Origin: Bacteroidales bacterium
Lineage (GTDB): Bacteria; Bacteroidota; Bacteroidia; Bacteroidales; F082
Length of the DNA stretch: 64,000 nucleotides
Assembly: GCA_017538795.1 (NCBI GenBank)
Contig: JAFYIE010000079.1
Coordinates: 1-64,000, forward strand
Direction of reading: 5' to 3'
The position numbers and the translations under genes were made by a program. The notes beneath the pieces were generated by a model that was not told the origin of the DNA, did not search any database, and was given only the letters and a program-made list of their open reading frames with translations. Of this stretch, positions 1-8,165 are shown in pieces (positions within the stretch are counted from its first letter, which is position 1; every line of letters begins with the position of its first letter).

Positions 1-122
1 CCGTCTTCCCAAACGATAGTGTCCTTTGTATTGATGGTGGAACGTGACATGAATGCTTGGTCGTTTGACATGTCTTTAAACACGACCAGTCTGTAATTCT
101 TTGGATGTATGTCTTTTTTCAT
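1..122 (-). CDS. rpmE: 50S ribosomal protein L31 type B, 3'-truncated by window edge
   Basis: The reverse strand from position 122 encodes 40 residues beginning [18 protein letters not shown] and continuing through [16 protein letters not shown], which is the amino-terminal half of the zinc-independent (type B) bacterial L31 of the large ribosomal subunit. No CxxC zinc ligands are present in the visible part, as expected for type B. The reading frame is open to the window edge, so the carboxyl end lies outside. A TAnnTTTG promoter element lies 30 nt upstream at 152-159. The gene is divergent from serC. The call is by recognition of the sequence. Confidence 0.93.
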   Translation of the reverse strand, partial: MKKDIHPKNYRLVVFKDMSNDQAFMSRSTINTKDTIVWED

Positions 123-151
123 TGCTGTATAATTTTCTTTCAATCGGGCTG

Positions 152-159
152 CAAAAATA
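152..159 (-). promoter_or_regulatory. -7 promoter element for L31 gene
   Basis: Reads TATTTTTG on the minus strand and matches the Bacteroidetes -7 consensus TAnnTTTG. No clear TTTG -33 box is seen at the usual distance. Confidence 0.6.
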
Positions 160-223
160 CAACATTTTTTAATACGAAAAATATTTTTTTGAAAAAATTT
201 TAAAAAATTTATTTTCATCGATA

Positions 224-257
224 TTTGTGCACCATATTAATTTTATTACTACCTTTG
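224..257 (+). promoter_or_regulatory. Promoter of the ser operon
   Basis: TTTG at 224-227, a 22-nt spacer and TACCTTTG at 250-257 match the Bacteroidetes -33/-7 pair. The serC start codon follows about 60 nt downstream. The same 22-nt spacing recurs before rpsO. Confidence 0.75.
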
Positions 258-318
258 CACCGCAGAAAAAGCTTTAAAATTAATAAGGAATATTATTAAC
301 AACTTAAAATATAACGTA

Positions 319-1416
319 ATGAAACACAATTTCAATGCGGGACCATGCGTCCTTCCAAAAGAAGCCGTTGAATCAACAATCAACGCAATTCGCAATTTTG
401 ACAACACAGGTATCGGTTTGATGGAAATTTCACACCGTACTCCAGGTTGGGAGCGTATCATGGAAGAAACACGTCAGTTGTGGCGCGATATCCTCAATAT
501 TCCAGCAGAATATGAGGTTCTCTTCCTCGGTGGTGGCGCAAGCACACAGTTCTTCACAGTGCCAGCTAACCTTCTGAAGACAAAGGCTGCTTACCTCCAG
601 ACAGGTGTTTGGGCAAAGAAAGCTGCTAAAGAAGCTAAATTGTTCGGTAAAGTCGACATCGTCGCTTCATCAGAAGACAAAAACTACACATACATTCCAA
701 AGGGTTACACCATCCCAACAGATGCTGACTACTTCCACATCACAACAAACAACACTATCTACGGTACAGAAATCCGCACCGATATGGATTGCCCAGTGAC
801 ACTCGTTGCTGATATGTCATCAGATATCATGAGCCGTCCAGTCGACGTGAAGAAATACGGTTTGATCTACGGTGGCGCTCAGAAGAACGTCGGTCCTGCT
901 GGCGTGACATTCGTCATCGTCCGTAAAGACCTCCTTGGCAACATCGGCGACCGCGCTTATATGAACCCACTTCCAACAATGGTTGACTACAGAACACACG
1001 CTGCAGAAGAAGCCAAGAACGTCTCTATGTTCAACACTCCTCCTGTACTTCCTATCTTCGTTATGCACGAGACATTGACATGGTTGAAGAACACCATCGG
1101 CGGTGTCGAGGCAATGAACAAGCTCGCAGTCAAGAAGTCAAACCTCCTCTACGAAGAAATCGACCGCAACTCAATGTTCGTCGGTACAGCAGAGAAAGAC
1201 TCACGTTCAATCATGAACCACTGCTGGGTTATGGCTCCAGGTCGTGAAGACCTCCAGGACGCTTTCATGGCATTCGCAAAAGAACGCGGCATGGTCGGTA
1301 TCAAGGGTCACCGTTCAGTCGGCGGCTTCCGCGCTTCATTATACAACGCCTGCCCAATCGAGTCAGTTGAAGCTCTCGTACAGTGCATGCAAGACTTTGA
1401 AAAAGCGAATAAATAA
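319..1416 (+). CDS. serC: Phosphoserine aminotransferase
   Basis: SerC is a PLP-dependent class V aminotransferase that converts 3-phosphohydroxypyruvate and glutamate to O-phosphoserine, the second step of serine synthesis; it also serves vitamin B6 synthesis. The protein starts [13 protein letters not shown], the typical SerC amino-terminal GPC/GPA motif. The Schiff-base lysine is K189 in [11 protein letters not shown]. The carboxyl region carries the [15 protein letters not shown] motif of the family. At 365 residues it is full length. It is the first gene of an operon with serA and a DUF1015 gene, downstream of a clear TAnnTTTG promoter. Confidence 0.97.
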   Translation: MKHNFNAGPCVLPKEAVESTINAIRNFDNTGIGLMEISHRTPGWERIMEETRQLWRDILNIPAEYEVLFLGGGASTQFFTVPANLLKTKAAYLQTGVWAKKAAKEAKLFGKVDIVASSEDKNYTYIPKGYTIPTDADYFHITTNNTIYGTEIRTDMDCPVTLVADMSSDIMSRPVDVKKYGLIYGGAQKNVGPAGVTFVIVRKDLLGNIGDRAYMNPLPTMVDYRTHAAEEAKNVSMFNTPPVLPIFVMHETLTWLKNTIGGVEAMNKLAVKKSNLLYEEIDRNSMFVGTAEKDSRSIMNHCWVMAPGREDLQDAFMAFAKERGMVGIKGHRSVGGFRASLYNACPIESVEALVQCMQDFEKANK

Positions 1417-1468
1417 GACTTTAGACGTTAGACTTTAGACCTTAGTCATTAGATTAGGGTTTAAAGTC
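1417..1468 (+). repeat. Tandem heptamer array after serC
   Basis: Begins on the base after the serC stop. It consists of about seven degenerate 7-nt units with a TTAG core (ACTTTAG, ACGTTAG, ACTTTAG, ACCTTAG, TCATTAG). Related arrays occur at many other gene ends in the window. Confidence 0.8.
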
Positions 1469-1495
1469 TTTCAAAATTTGATAAATACAAAAATC

Positions 1496-2413
1496 ATGAA
1501 GGTATTAGTTGCAACAGAAAAGCCATTCTCAGCAGCAGCTGTCAATGGAATCCAGAAAATAGTTGAAGAAGCTGGTTACAACTTCGCAAAACTCGAGAAA
1601 TATACTGATGTTCAGCAATTCTACGATGCAGTCGCTGACGCTGACGCTCTCATCGTGCGTTCAGACAAGGTGACTAAGGAAGTCATCGACCACGCCAAGA
1701 ACCTCAAGATCGTGGTTCGCGCCGGCGCAGGTTTCGACAACCTCGACCTCGCAGCTTGCACAGCAAGAGGTATCGTGGCAATGAACACACCAGGTCAGAA
1801 CTCAAACGCAGTCGCTGAGTTGGCAATCGGTATGATGATTTACATGGCCCGTAACACATTCAAACCTGGCACAGGTTGCGAATTGAAGGGCAAGAGAGTC
1901 GGTATCCAGGCTTACGGTAACGTCGGTCGCCTCGTGGCTGAGAAAGCAAAGGCATTCGGCATGGAAGTCTGGGCATTCGACCCATTCGTACCAACAGAGA
2001 AGATGGAAGCTGAAGGCGTTCACGTCCCTGCAACACTCGAGGAACTCTACGCACACTGCGACTACATCTCATTGCACATCCCGGCAAACGACCAGACAAA
2101 GAACAGCATCAACTACGCTCTTCTTTCGAAGATGCCAAAGGGTGGCTGCTTAGTCAACACAGCTCGCAAAGAAGTCATCAACGAGGCTGACATGGAGAAG
2201 ATGCTCGCTGAACGTACAGATTTCAAGTATGTGACAGACATCGCTCCAGCAAACGCAGAGGCATTGGCACAGTTCGCTCCACGTTTCTTCGCAACACCTA
2301 AGAAACAGGGTGCTGAGACAGCTGAGGCTAACATGAACGCAGGTCTTGCAGCAGCTCGCCAGATCGTGGGCTTCTTCAAAGACGGTTGCACCAAGTTCCA
2401 AGTGAACAAGTAG
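1496..2413 (+). CDS. serA: D-3-phosphoglycerate dehydrogenase, short Bacteroidales form
   Basis: Oxidises 3-phosphoglycerate to 3-phosphohydroxypyruvate with NAD, the first step of serine synthesis. The 305-residue protein has the D-2-hydroxyacid dehydrogenase fold: the substrate-binding VRAGAGFDNLD, the nucleotide motif AYGNVG and the conserved TARKEVINEADM. There is no ACT regulatory domain. The usual catalytic His segment TPHxGA reads TPKKQGAETAEAN, so lysine replaces histidine; I recall the same change in other Bacteroidales SerA proteins. I chose ATG at 1496 (MKVLVATEKPF) over an in-frame TTG at 1478 that precedes the conserved start. Confidence 0.93.
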   Translation: MKVLVATEKPFSAAAVNGIQKIVEEAGYNFAKLEKYTDVQQFYDAVADADALIVRSDKVTKEVIDHAKNLKIVVRAGAGFDNLDLAACTARGIVAMNTPGQNSNAVAELAIGMMIYMARNTFKPGTGCELKGKRVGIQAYGNVGRLVAEKAKAFGMEVWAFDPFVPTEKMEAEGVHVPATLEELYAHCDYISLHIPANDQTKNSINYALLSKMPKGGCLVNTARKEVINEADMEKMLAERTDFKYVTDIAPANAEALAQFAPRFFATPKKQGAETAEANMNAGLAAARQIVGFFKDGCTKFQVNK

Positions 2414-2438
2414 TTAGCAGTTAGAAGTTAGCAGTTAT
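2414..2438 (+). repeat. Tandem heptamer array after serA
   Basis: Three 7-nt units (GTTAGCA, GTTAGAA, GTTAGCA) follow directly on the serA TAG stop codon. Confidence 0.75.
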
Positions 2439-2458
2439 TAATTAAAAAAGTAAAGAAA

Positions 2459-3727
2459 ATGTCAGTTATAAGACCTTTCAAAGGATATCGTCCACCGGTT
2501 GATATCGTTGAGAAATTAGCTTCAAGACCATACGACGTTTTGAACACAGAGGAAGCACGCGAGGAATGCGCAGGCAACCCATATAGCCTTCTCCACGTGA
2601 CCAAAGCTGAAATCGACCTTCCAGCTGGCCACAAAGACAGCGACCTTGAGACCTACATCAAAGTTGTCGAGAACTTCAACATGTTCAAAGACTACGGATG
2701 GCTCGTCCAGGACAACGAAGAGAAACTGTACATCTACGCTCAGAGCATGAACCCGAAAGATGCCAACGCACACTGGCAGTATGGTATCGTGGCATGCGCA
2801 TGGAGCGAGGACTACATCAACAAAGTGATCAAGAAGCACGAGTTGACACGTAAGGACAAGGAAGAGGACCGTATGAAACACGTCCGCATCACCAACGCCA
2901 ACGTGGAACCAGTGTTCTTCGCATACCCGGCTGTGAACGAGATTGACGCCATCGTCAACAACATCGTCCGCCACGAGAAGCCAATCTACGACTTCATCGC
3001 TAAGGAAGACGGCTTCGGTCACCGTTTCTGGGTCATCGACGACAAGGCTACCATCGCCAAGTTAGTTGAGTTGTTCGACAAGAAAGTCCCTGCAATGTAC
3101 ATCGCCGACGGTCACCACCGCAGCGCTGCAGCAGCATTGGTCGGACAGGAAAAGAAAGAGCACAACCCACACCACACAGGCAAAGAGGAATACAACTTCT
3201 TCATGACAGTTATCTTCCCTGACAACCAGCTGAACGTCATCGACTACAACCGCGTTGTTAAGGATTTGAACGGCTTGAGCAAAGACGAGTTCATCAAAGC
3301 TCTCGGCAAGACATACGAAGTCACCGACATGGGAACAGAGATTTACAAGCCAGCTAAGCTTCATGAGCACAGCATGTACCTCGACGGTCACTGGTACAAG
3401 ATGTCAGCAAAACCTGGCACTTACAACGACAGCGACCCAATCGGCGTTCTCGATGTTACTATCTTGAGCAACAACGTATTGGACAACATCCTCGGCATCA
3501 AGGATCTCCGCACCGACAAGCGCATCGACTTCGTTGGCGGTATCCGCGGTCTCGGCGAGTTGAAACGTCGTGTTGACAACGGTGAGATGAAGGTTGCATT
3601 CGCAATGTATCCTGTTTCAATGAAGCAGATCATCGACATCGCTGACACCGGCAACATCATGCCACCTAAGACCACATGGTTTGAGCCGAAACTCAGATCA
3701 GGATTGGTAATTCACACATTGGAATAA
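2459..3727 (+). CDS. DUF1015 family protein
   Basis: A 422-residue cytoplasmic protein of the DUF1015 family, recognised from its start MSVIRPFKGYRP, the SRPYDVLNTEEAR segment and the central ADGHHRSAAAA motif. Its biochemical role is not established. It lies 45 nt after serA, in the same direction and without an intervening terminator, so it is probably in the serine operon. This serC-serA-DUF1015 order is a recurrent neighbourhood in Bacteroidetes and Firmicutes, suggesting a role linked to serine or phosphoglycerate metabolism; that is inference. A strong terminator follows. Confidence 0.88.
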   Translation: MSVIRPFKGYRPPVDIVEKLASRPYDVLNTEEAREECAGNPYSLLHVTKAEIDLPAGHKDSDLETYIKVVENFNMFKDYGWLVQDNEEKLYIYAQSMNPKDANAHWQYGIVACAWSEDYINKVIKKHELTRKDKEEDRMKHVRITNANVEPVFFAYPAVNEIDAIVNNIVRHEKPIYDFIAKEDGFGHRFWVIDDKATIAKLVELFDKKVPAMYIADGHHRSAAAALVGQEKKEHNPHHTGKEEYNFFMTVIFPDNQLNVIDYNRVVKDLNGLSKDEFIKALGKTYEVTDMGTEIYKPAKLHEHSMYLDGHWYKMSAKPGTYNDSDPIGVLDVTILSNNVLDNILGIKDLRTDKRIDFVGGIRGLGELKRRVDNGEMKVAFAMYPVSMKQIIDIADTGNIMPPKTTWFEPKLRSGLVIHTLE

Positions 3728-3745
3728 AGACCTTAGACTTTAGTT
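3728..3745 (+). repeat. Short heptamer array after DUF1015 gene
   Basis: Two to three TTAG-core units (GACCTTA, GACTTTA, GTTA) between the DUF1015 stop codon and the terminator. Confidence 0.6.
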
Positions 3746-3777
3746 AAAAAGAATCCCGCCAATTGGCGGGATTCTTT
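3746..3777. terminator. Bidirectional terminator between DUF1015 and DUF1016 genes
   Basis: The stem AAAAAGAATCCCGCC / GGCGGGATTCTTT with an AATT loop has A and T tracts on both sides, so it can serve both convergent genes. The stop codon of the minus-strand gene overlaps its right edge. Confidence 0.88.
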
Positions 3778-4864
3778 ATTTTAAACCATTTTCAATTTCC
3801 TCAGTTGTCGGTAGTTTATTCTGTAATTCTTTTGGTAGCTGTTTATATGCGACATCATATTCGGAGATTCCAATTGGAGCATTAATCCGAGATAAAGCAT
3901 ATCGTGCAAACACATTGTTTTTCTCTCTACAAATCAATAATCCTATTGATGGATTATCCTGAGTTGTGTTCAATAAATCATCAACCATAGCTGTATATCC
4001 GGCTAATTGCCCAATATCCTGAAAATCAAATTCTGTAGTTTTCACTTCTATCACACAATATCTATGTAATGGGATTATGTAAAACAGCAAGTCAATGTAT
4101 TTGTCTTTACCTCCTGCTGACAAACGGTATTCTTGTCCGACGAATGAAAAACCTTTGCCAAGTTCAAGTAGGAACTGAGATAGTTTATTTATAAGTTCTT
4201 TTTTAAGCTCTTTTTCAGAATATTTTTCTTTCAGTTGAGTAAAATTAAAACAATATGGGTCTTTTAGAAGTTGTTGAGCAAGGTCACTTTCAACTGCTGG
4301 TAATGTTGTTTTAAAGTTTGTTTGTGCTACGCCTTGTCTTTCATATAAATCAGAATTCAGGAAATTAATTAACACACCTCTCCCCCATTGGTTTTCCCAA
4401 GTTTTACGCACAAAGAACATAGCCTTCTGACTATTACTTTTAACTTTATCAATAATCTTCTGATGATGTGTCCATGGTATGCAGAACAACATTTCAAAAT
4501 CGTCGGCAAGTTGCCGACGATTTACGTCATCAAAATTTTCGGCAGGTTGCCGAAGAAATGAAAACAATGGTGAGTATAAACAATAAAAGCTTTTTGTATA
4601 CCATAAGCTAGTAGGTGCAAATCCTTTTTTATTATTAAGTGCCAAAATCAAATCTCTGCTAAGATTCTCATAAAAATGCGAACCGTATCTGTTCTCAAAC
4701 TGCCTTTCTTCAATGTCTTTTCCCATTGACCAATAGAATTTCAGCATTTCGCTATTAACTTTTATTGCAGCTTTTATTTGGCTTCTCTGATAGCGTTGCT
4801 TTAGTTCATCAATCCAATGAACATAATCGGAATCGGTAATAGAATTTTTGTCATCCATAAACAA
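3776..4864 (-). CDS. DUF1016 (YhcG-type) PDDEXK nuclease family protein
   Basis: A 362-residue protein with the DUF1016 two-domain layout. An amino-terminal helical region (about residues 10-150) contains the YWSMGKDIEERQ-like segment. A carboxyl-terminal PDDEXK nuclease-like domain (about 215-345) has KDKYIDLLFYIIPLHRYCVIEVKTTEF, where D and the ExK pair are the expected metal-site residues. Family members are found near restriction and mobile loci and are thought to act on DNA; the precise role is not established. It is monocistronic with its own promoter and a shared terminator. A second in-frame ATG lies two codons in. No restriction partner is adjacent. Confidence 0.88.
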   Translation of the reverse strand: MFMDDKNSITDSDYVHWIDELKQRYQRSQIKAAIKVNSEMLKFYWSMGKDIEERQFENRYGSHFYENLSRDLILALNNKKGFAPTSLWYTKSFYCLYSPLFSFLRQPAENFDDVNRRQLADDFEMLFCIPWTHHQKIIDKVKSNSQKAMFFVRKTWENQWGRGVLINFLNSDLYERQGVAQTNFKTTLPAVESDLAQQLLKDPYCFNFTQLKEKYSEKELKKELINKLSQFLLELGKGFSFVGQEYRLSAGGKDKYIDLLFYIIPLHRYCVIEVKTTEFDFQDIGQLAGYTAMVDDLLNTTQDNPSIGLLICREKNNVFARYALSRINAPIGISEYDVAYKQLPKELQNKLPTTEEIENGLK

Positions 4865-4919
4865 AAAAAATTAAGTTAAACAAACAAAGTTTCTTTTTAT
4901 CAGATCGTGTCTGATTCTG

Positions 4920-4927
4920 CAAAGATA
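4920..4927 (-). promoter_or_regulatory. -7 promoter element for the DUF1016 gene
   Basis: TATCTTTG on the minus strand, about 55 nt upstream of the start codon, matches TAnnTTTG. Confidence 0.65.
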
Positions 4928-5012
4928 CATATAAAAATAAACACCTCCTGCATTTTTAACACTTTTTAACATAACTTGCAGAAAAACGAAAGAAATGTTA
5001 AAACTTTTTAAC

Positions 5013-5041
5013 AAAAAAGCCCTTCAGCGGCGCTGAAGGGC
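5013..5041 (-). terminator. Terminator after lipoprotein pair
   Basis: Perfect 10-bp stem GCCCTTCAGC / GCTGAAGGGC with a 3-nt loop followed on the minus strand by a T tract. It lies about 45 nt beyond the stop codon of the lipoprotein gene ending at 5087. The rest of the gap to 4865 holds only the DUF1016 promoter. Confidence 0.88.
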
Positions 5042-5086
5042 AATGAAACTGGACTAAAATAGGACAAATCCCGAAATCTGACACTA

Positions 5087-6037
5087 TTATTCGTCTTCCT
5101 TAACCAAATTGAATTTCGTTGAAATCTCTTTCTGATCAACAACCTGTTGGAGGCTGAAACGTTTGGTCTGTTCCAAATAACCGGCTTTCTCACATGTCAC
5201 TTCAATTTGGACATTTCCTAAATTGTTGGTTTTCAAGCCTTTTATATCAAGAGTCTCTGTCGATTCATAAGGCGTAGTACCTAAATAGTTGCGGTTTGTA
5301 TTCTTGACATCAGGCGTTGATGAAACAACTCTCCAGTAAACATCAGCACCTTTAGGCTGCGATGTGACGAACCATCTGATAACGTTCTTTTCAAGCCCTG
5401 TGGTGCCGTCACCTGTAACCTGTTTGTTAGGGTTATCTTTGTTAAGGAAGAATGCTATCAGATCCCAATCGACATCTGCTAAAGCATTGGCATAAGCATT
5501 GTTTAACGCAACCGATGCAAGTTCCCAATCATTACTGACACCAGCTCTGGTAGCTCTGCCAGAAACAGGAGCATTTGGATAAACGAGAATTCTGTTATTG
5601 TCATAAACCTCAATGTTCATTTTAACCGTTCCCGACCAGCCAACACCTGACAGATAACTTACATTATAATCGGTTATAGTTACCTGCATCATGTAATCGG
5701 TGCGGATATCAGCATCGAAGTTAAAGCCAAGAGTTCTCATGTAATGTCTCATGCTTTCATCCACGAAAGAACGAACATCAGGTTCAACATTAACCTTAGG
5801 TGTATATGTCGTACTCCCATCGTATTTTCTAAGGATATTGTCATTAGGACGATTATCCGCGACATTCAAACGGATACCGTAGTCCAAAAACATGAAACGA
5901 TTCTTCTGTGCCTCCTTTACAAGCGCAAGGTTGACTACATTAGCCTTAGAATGGCTATTAACAGCCGGTTTTGTAGATCCACAAGACTGCAATATTATTG
6001 CAATCGACGCAACTAATAAAACTAATATTTTTCTCAT
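5087..6037 (-). CDS. Predicted lipoprotein of unknown function (316 aa)
   Basis: Starts MRKILVLLVASIAIILQSC, a type II signal peptide with lipobox LQSC, so it should be an envelope lipoprotein. Residues about 45-190 (LDYGIRLNVADNRPND, followed by a stretch about an 18-residue-spaced DESMRHYMRTLGF helix) have the general look of YajG-like lipoproteins, which carry a short DxR motif and a domain of alternating strands; this resemblance is by eye only. A carboxyl-terminal segment (about 215-316) looks like a beta domain similar to PEGA (GTTPYESTETLDIKGL). It is the second gene of a two-lipoprotein unit, 21 nt after its partner. Confidence 0.7.
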   Translation of the reverse strand: MRKILVLLVASIAIILQSCGSTKPAVNSHSKANVVNLALVKEAQKNRFMFLDYGIRLNVADNRPNDNILRKYDGSTTYTPKVNVEPDVRSFVDESMRHYMRTLGFNFDADIRTDYMMQVTITDYNVSYLSGVGWSGTVKMNIEVYDNNRILVYPNAPVSGRATRAGVSNDWELASVALNNAYANALADVDWDLIAFFLNKDNPNKQVTGDGTTGLEKNVIRWFVTSQPKGADVYWRVVSSTPDVKNTNRNYLGTTPYESTETLDIKGLKTNNLGNVQIEVTCEKAGYLEQTKRFSLQQVVDQKEISTKFNLVKEDE

Positions 6038-6058
6038 TTTTAATTACTTATAAGAATA

Positions 6059-6628
6059 TTATTTAGTTTTAATTTTAACAAGTTTTGCAGAAATTGTGGC
6101 AGTATATATAACTTTCTTACCTTTTTCACCAACTTTCATGGTGATAACTGGTTCAATAATACCGTCAGCCCCTTGTTCTTGTACAGAATTAATCAATCTG
6201 TATATAGCCAAGCCAGTTGCAAACCATGATGGGTCTGGTTTATAATACTCTCCTATATCACGTATATTATTTTGATCATGATACAAATAACCTACTTTGA
6301 CAATTCCGTCATATTTAATTTCATAACCACCAACAACTGATTCATTCGGTTTAAATATCAAAGTATATTCATTATTCGCTTCAGTGATTTTTATTTTTTT
6401 ACCAATGCCCAAACCTGCTTCCTCATATTCAACAGACGCTTCTGCAGTTTCTGTATTTATTATTTGATATTGATCTTTTGTTAAATTTAAATTTTTAAGG
6501 GCGATAGGATCATTAATACTGCTTACAGCTGTAGGAATAACTAATGATTTCTTGGCAAAGCAAGAAGTCATAACTAAGGCCACTATTACAAGCATAGATA
6601 AATTGAATAATCTTGTAAATCTTTTCAT
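6059..6628 (-). CDS. Predicted lipoprotein of unknown function (189 aa)
   Basis: Starts MKRFTRLFNLSMLVIVALVMTSC with lipobox MTSC, so it is a lipid-anchored envelope protein. The mature part has no domain I recognise; it shows a central beta-rich section (IKYDGIVKVGYLYHDQNN) and a conserved-looking EQGADGIIEPVI segment near the carboxyl end, reminiscent of envelope proteins that contain a GAD motif. It is the first gene of the lipoprotein pair, preceded by a small GTCCA/TGGAC hairpin at 6642-6658 in its leader. Function is unknown. Confidence 0.7.
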   Translation of the reverse strand: MKRFTRLFNLSMLVIVALVMTSCFAKKSLVIPTAVSSINDPIALKNLNLTKDQYQIINTETAEASVEYEEAGLGIGKKIKITEANNEYTLIFKPNESVVGGYEIKYDGIVKVGYLYHDQNNIRDIGEYYKPDPSWFATGLAIYRLINSVQEQGADGIIEPVITMKVGEKGKKVIYTATISAKLVKIKTK

Positions 6629-6712
6629 CTTTTAATTTTACGTCCACTCCTTATGGACACTCGTTAATAAATAATTAAAGGTTAAGGAGCACCAAAAAGA
6701 AGTGTCGCACAC

Positions 6713-6905
6713 AAAAAAAAGCGTGGTGCCCTTTCGCTTCATCTGAATTTCTGAGGATTCTGGACTACCTATCAAGTCAAATTAATCGAACAAAGCCCAC
6801 GCTAAGAAAGCGTGAGCGCTATCGGCTTTATTCTTGACTTGATATTCTTGAAAGTGTCCAGTTTTCAGAAATTCAAGATTTCGCTTCTAACGCTTTTTCC
6901 ATTAT
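6713..6905 (-). ncRNA. ssrS: Candidate 6S RNA (long rod-shaped regulatory RNA)
   Basis: Nearly the whole region folds into one rod. Paired segments (plus coordinates) are GAATTTCTGA 6745-6754 with 6865-6874, CTGGAC 6760-6765 with 6856-6861, ATCAAGTCAA 6771-6780 with 6834-6843, AAAGCC 6792-6797 with 6824-6829 and CACGCT 6798-6803 with 6809-6814. An asymmetric internal bubble separates the second and third helices (6766-6770 and 6844-6855). Read on the minus strand, the outer AGCG/CGCT closure is followed by eight T, a terminator. A TTTG-N19-CTTGTTTG promoter-like pair lies just upstream near 6925-6955. About 190 nt with a central bubble fits 6S RNA, which binds RNA polymerase. The bases outside it up to 7060 are promoter sequence for the next gene. 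Confidence 0.6.
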
Positions 6906-7036
6906 GTCTTTAAAGTGTGCGCAAACAAGTTGCGTTTTATATCATAGGCAAATAATTTTTGTTATTATTCAGTTATTTAACATTGCAAAATTACACAATT
7001 TTTAATACAAAAGCAAATCATCTTAAAAACTTTTTG

Positions 7037-7044
7037 TATTTTTG
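7037..7044 (+). promoter_or_regulatory. -7 promoter element for the ureohydrolase gene
   Basis: TATTTTTG, 17 nt before the ATG at 7061. It rules out the longer reading frame that begins at 6959. Confidence 0.7.
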
Positions 7045-7060
7045 TCAAAATTTAAATATT

Positions 7061-8086
7061 ATGGCGGAAAAATCTTTTGACCCCAATGCGGCGGCGGCTT
7101 TAGGCTCCGGAATTTACGGTTTGCCGTGCACGGCTGAAGAAGCAGAAATTATCATCATCCCGGTGGAATGGGAGTTGACAACGAGTTATAACCGTGGCAC
7201 TGTCGACGGTCCAAGCGCGGTGTTTGAAGGCTCGATGCAAGTTGATTTGTGTCATCACGACTACCCTGATTTGTGGCAGCATGGCATATGGATGGACGAG
7301 TTTCCAAAGGAATTAAGGAAGCTGCACGACAAACTGGCACCGGTCAGCGAAGAGATTATCGAGGCTATCGAAAGCGGTGATGCCGACGAGTTTCCGTGGA
7401 AATACGAGGCGAAATATAAAGCCATTGAAGACGGTTTCGATAAGATGTTCGCATGGCTTCGCGAGCGCATTGAATATTGGAGAAAACAAGGAAAGAAAGT
7501 CGGGCTTTTGGGTGGCGACCACAGCACTCCTCTGCCCTATCACCAATACCTTAATAATACAGGTGTGCAGTACGGCGTTCTGCACATCGACGCACACAGC
7601 GACCTGCGCGAGCGCTTCGAGGGATTTGAATATTCGCACGCCTCGATATTTTACAATGTTTTGAAACTTGAGAAAGTCGAGAAATTAGTGCAGGTGGCAA
7701 TCCGCGACTACTGTCATCAGGAGAAGCAGTTGGTACAAGACTCAAACGGCCGCGTGAAGGTGTTTTACGACCGCGACAACCGTCGTCGCATGTACGAAGG
7801 CGCCAACTGGAAGCAAATTTGCGATGAAATTGTGAAAGAATTACCTGAAAAGGTATATATTTCAGTCGATATCGACGGATTGGACCCGAAACTTTGTCCG
7901 AATACAGGCACTCCAGTCCCTGGCGGCATGGAATACGAGGAACTGATGTACTTGCTCAACAGAATCAAGGAATCAGGAAAAGAGATTATCGGCTTTGATT
8001 TGTGCGAGGTCTCGCCAGGTGAAGGCACTGAATGGGACGGAAACGTTGGAGCGAGGGTGCTGTATCACCTTTGCGGGATTATTTAA
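7061..8086 (+). CDS. Agmatinase/arginase-family ureohydrolase
   Basis: A 341-residue metal-dependent hydrolase of the arginase/agmatinase/formimidoylglutamase superfamily. The Mn-binding motifs are visible in order: GGDHS, HIDAHSD and SVDIDGLDP, followed by GTPVPGGMEYEEL. Members hydrolyse agmatine to putrescine and urea, or related guanidino or formimino compounds. The residues do not let me fix the substrate; agmatinase is the usual annotation in Bacteroidetes, and formimidoylglutamase is possible but the window already has FtcD for that step. The start at 7061 (MAEKSFDPNAAA) is set by the promoter at 7037-7044. It is monocistronic with a shared terminator. Confidence 0.9.
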   Translation: MAEKSFDPNAAAALGSGIYGLPCTAEEAEIIIIPVEWELTTSYNRGTVDGPSAVFEGSMQVDLCHHDYPDLWQHGIWMDEFPKELRKLHDKLAPVSEEIIEAIESGDADEFPWKYEAKYKAIEDGFDKMFAWLRERIEYWRKQGKKVGLLGGDHSTPLPYHQYLNNTGVQYGVLHIDAHSDLRERFEGFEYSHASIFYNVLKLEKVEKLVQVAIRDYCHQEKQLVQDSNGRVKVFYDRDNRRRMYEGANWKQICDEIVKELPEKVYISVDIDGLDPKLCPNTGTPVPGGMEYEELMYLLNRIKESGKEIIGFDLCEVSPGEGTEWDGNVGARVLYHLCGII

Positions 8087-8113
8087 TCAGTTGGTCAGTT
8101 AATCAGTTAGGAA
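8087..8113 (+). repeat. Short repeat array after ureohydrolase gene
   Basis: Three CAGTT-core units (TCAGTTG, GTCAGTTA, ATCAGTTAG) begin right after the TAA stop codon. They are a looser version of the heptamer arrays elsewhere. Confidence 0.55.
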
Positions 8114-8114
8114 T

Positions 8115-8145
8115 AAAAAAGGTTGGGCGATTGCCCAACCTTTTT
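8115..8145. terminator. Bidirectional terminator at 3' end of adhesin operon
   Basis: Perfect 8-bp stem GGTTGGGC / GCCCAACC with a GATT loop, flanked by A and T tracts. It serves both the ureohydrolase gene and the convergent three-gene adhesin operon. Confidence 0.9.
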
Positions 8146-8165
8146 CGTTAACAAAACCAATTTAA

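Noticed and set aside
6041-6056. TTACTTATAAG as a third copy of the operator palindrome
   Set aside because: Only one half-site matches, the spacing differs and it is not 22 nt from a -7 box.
6713-6905. The structured region considered as tmRNA, RNase P RNA or SRP RNA
   Set aside because: There is no tag reading frame, no tRNA-like ends and no multi-branched core; it is a single rod, closer to 6S RNA.
6959-7060. Amino-terminal extension of the ureohydrolase frame
   Set aside because: The perfect -7 box at 7037-7044 lies inside it, and the family similarity starts after 7061.
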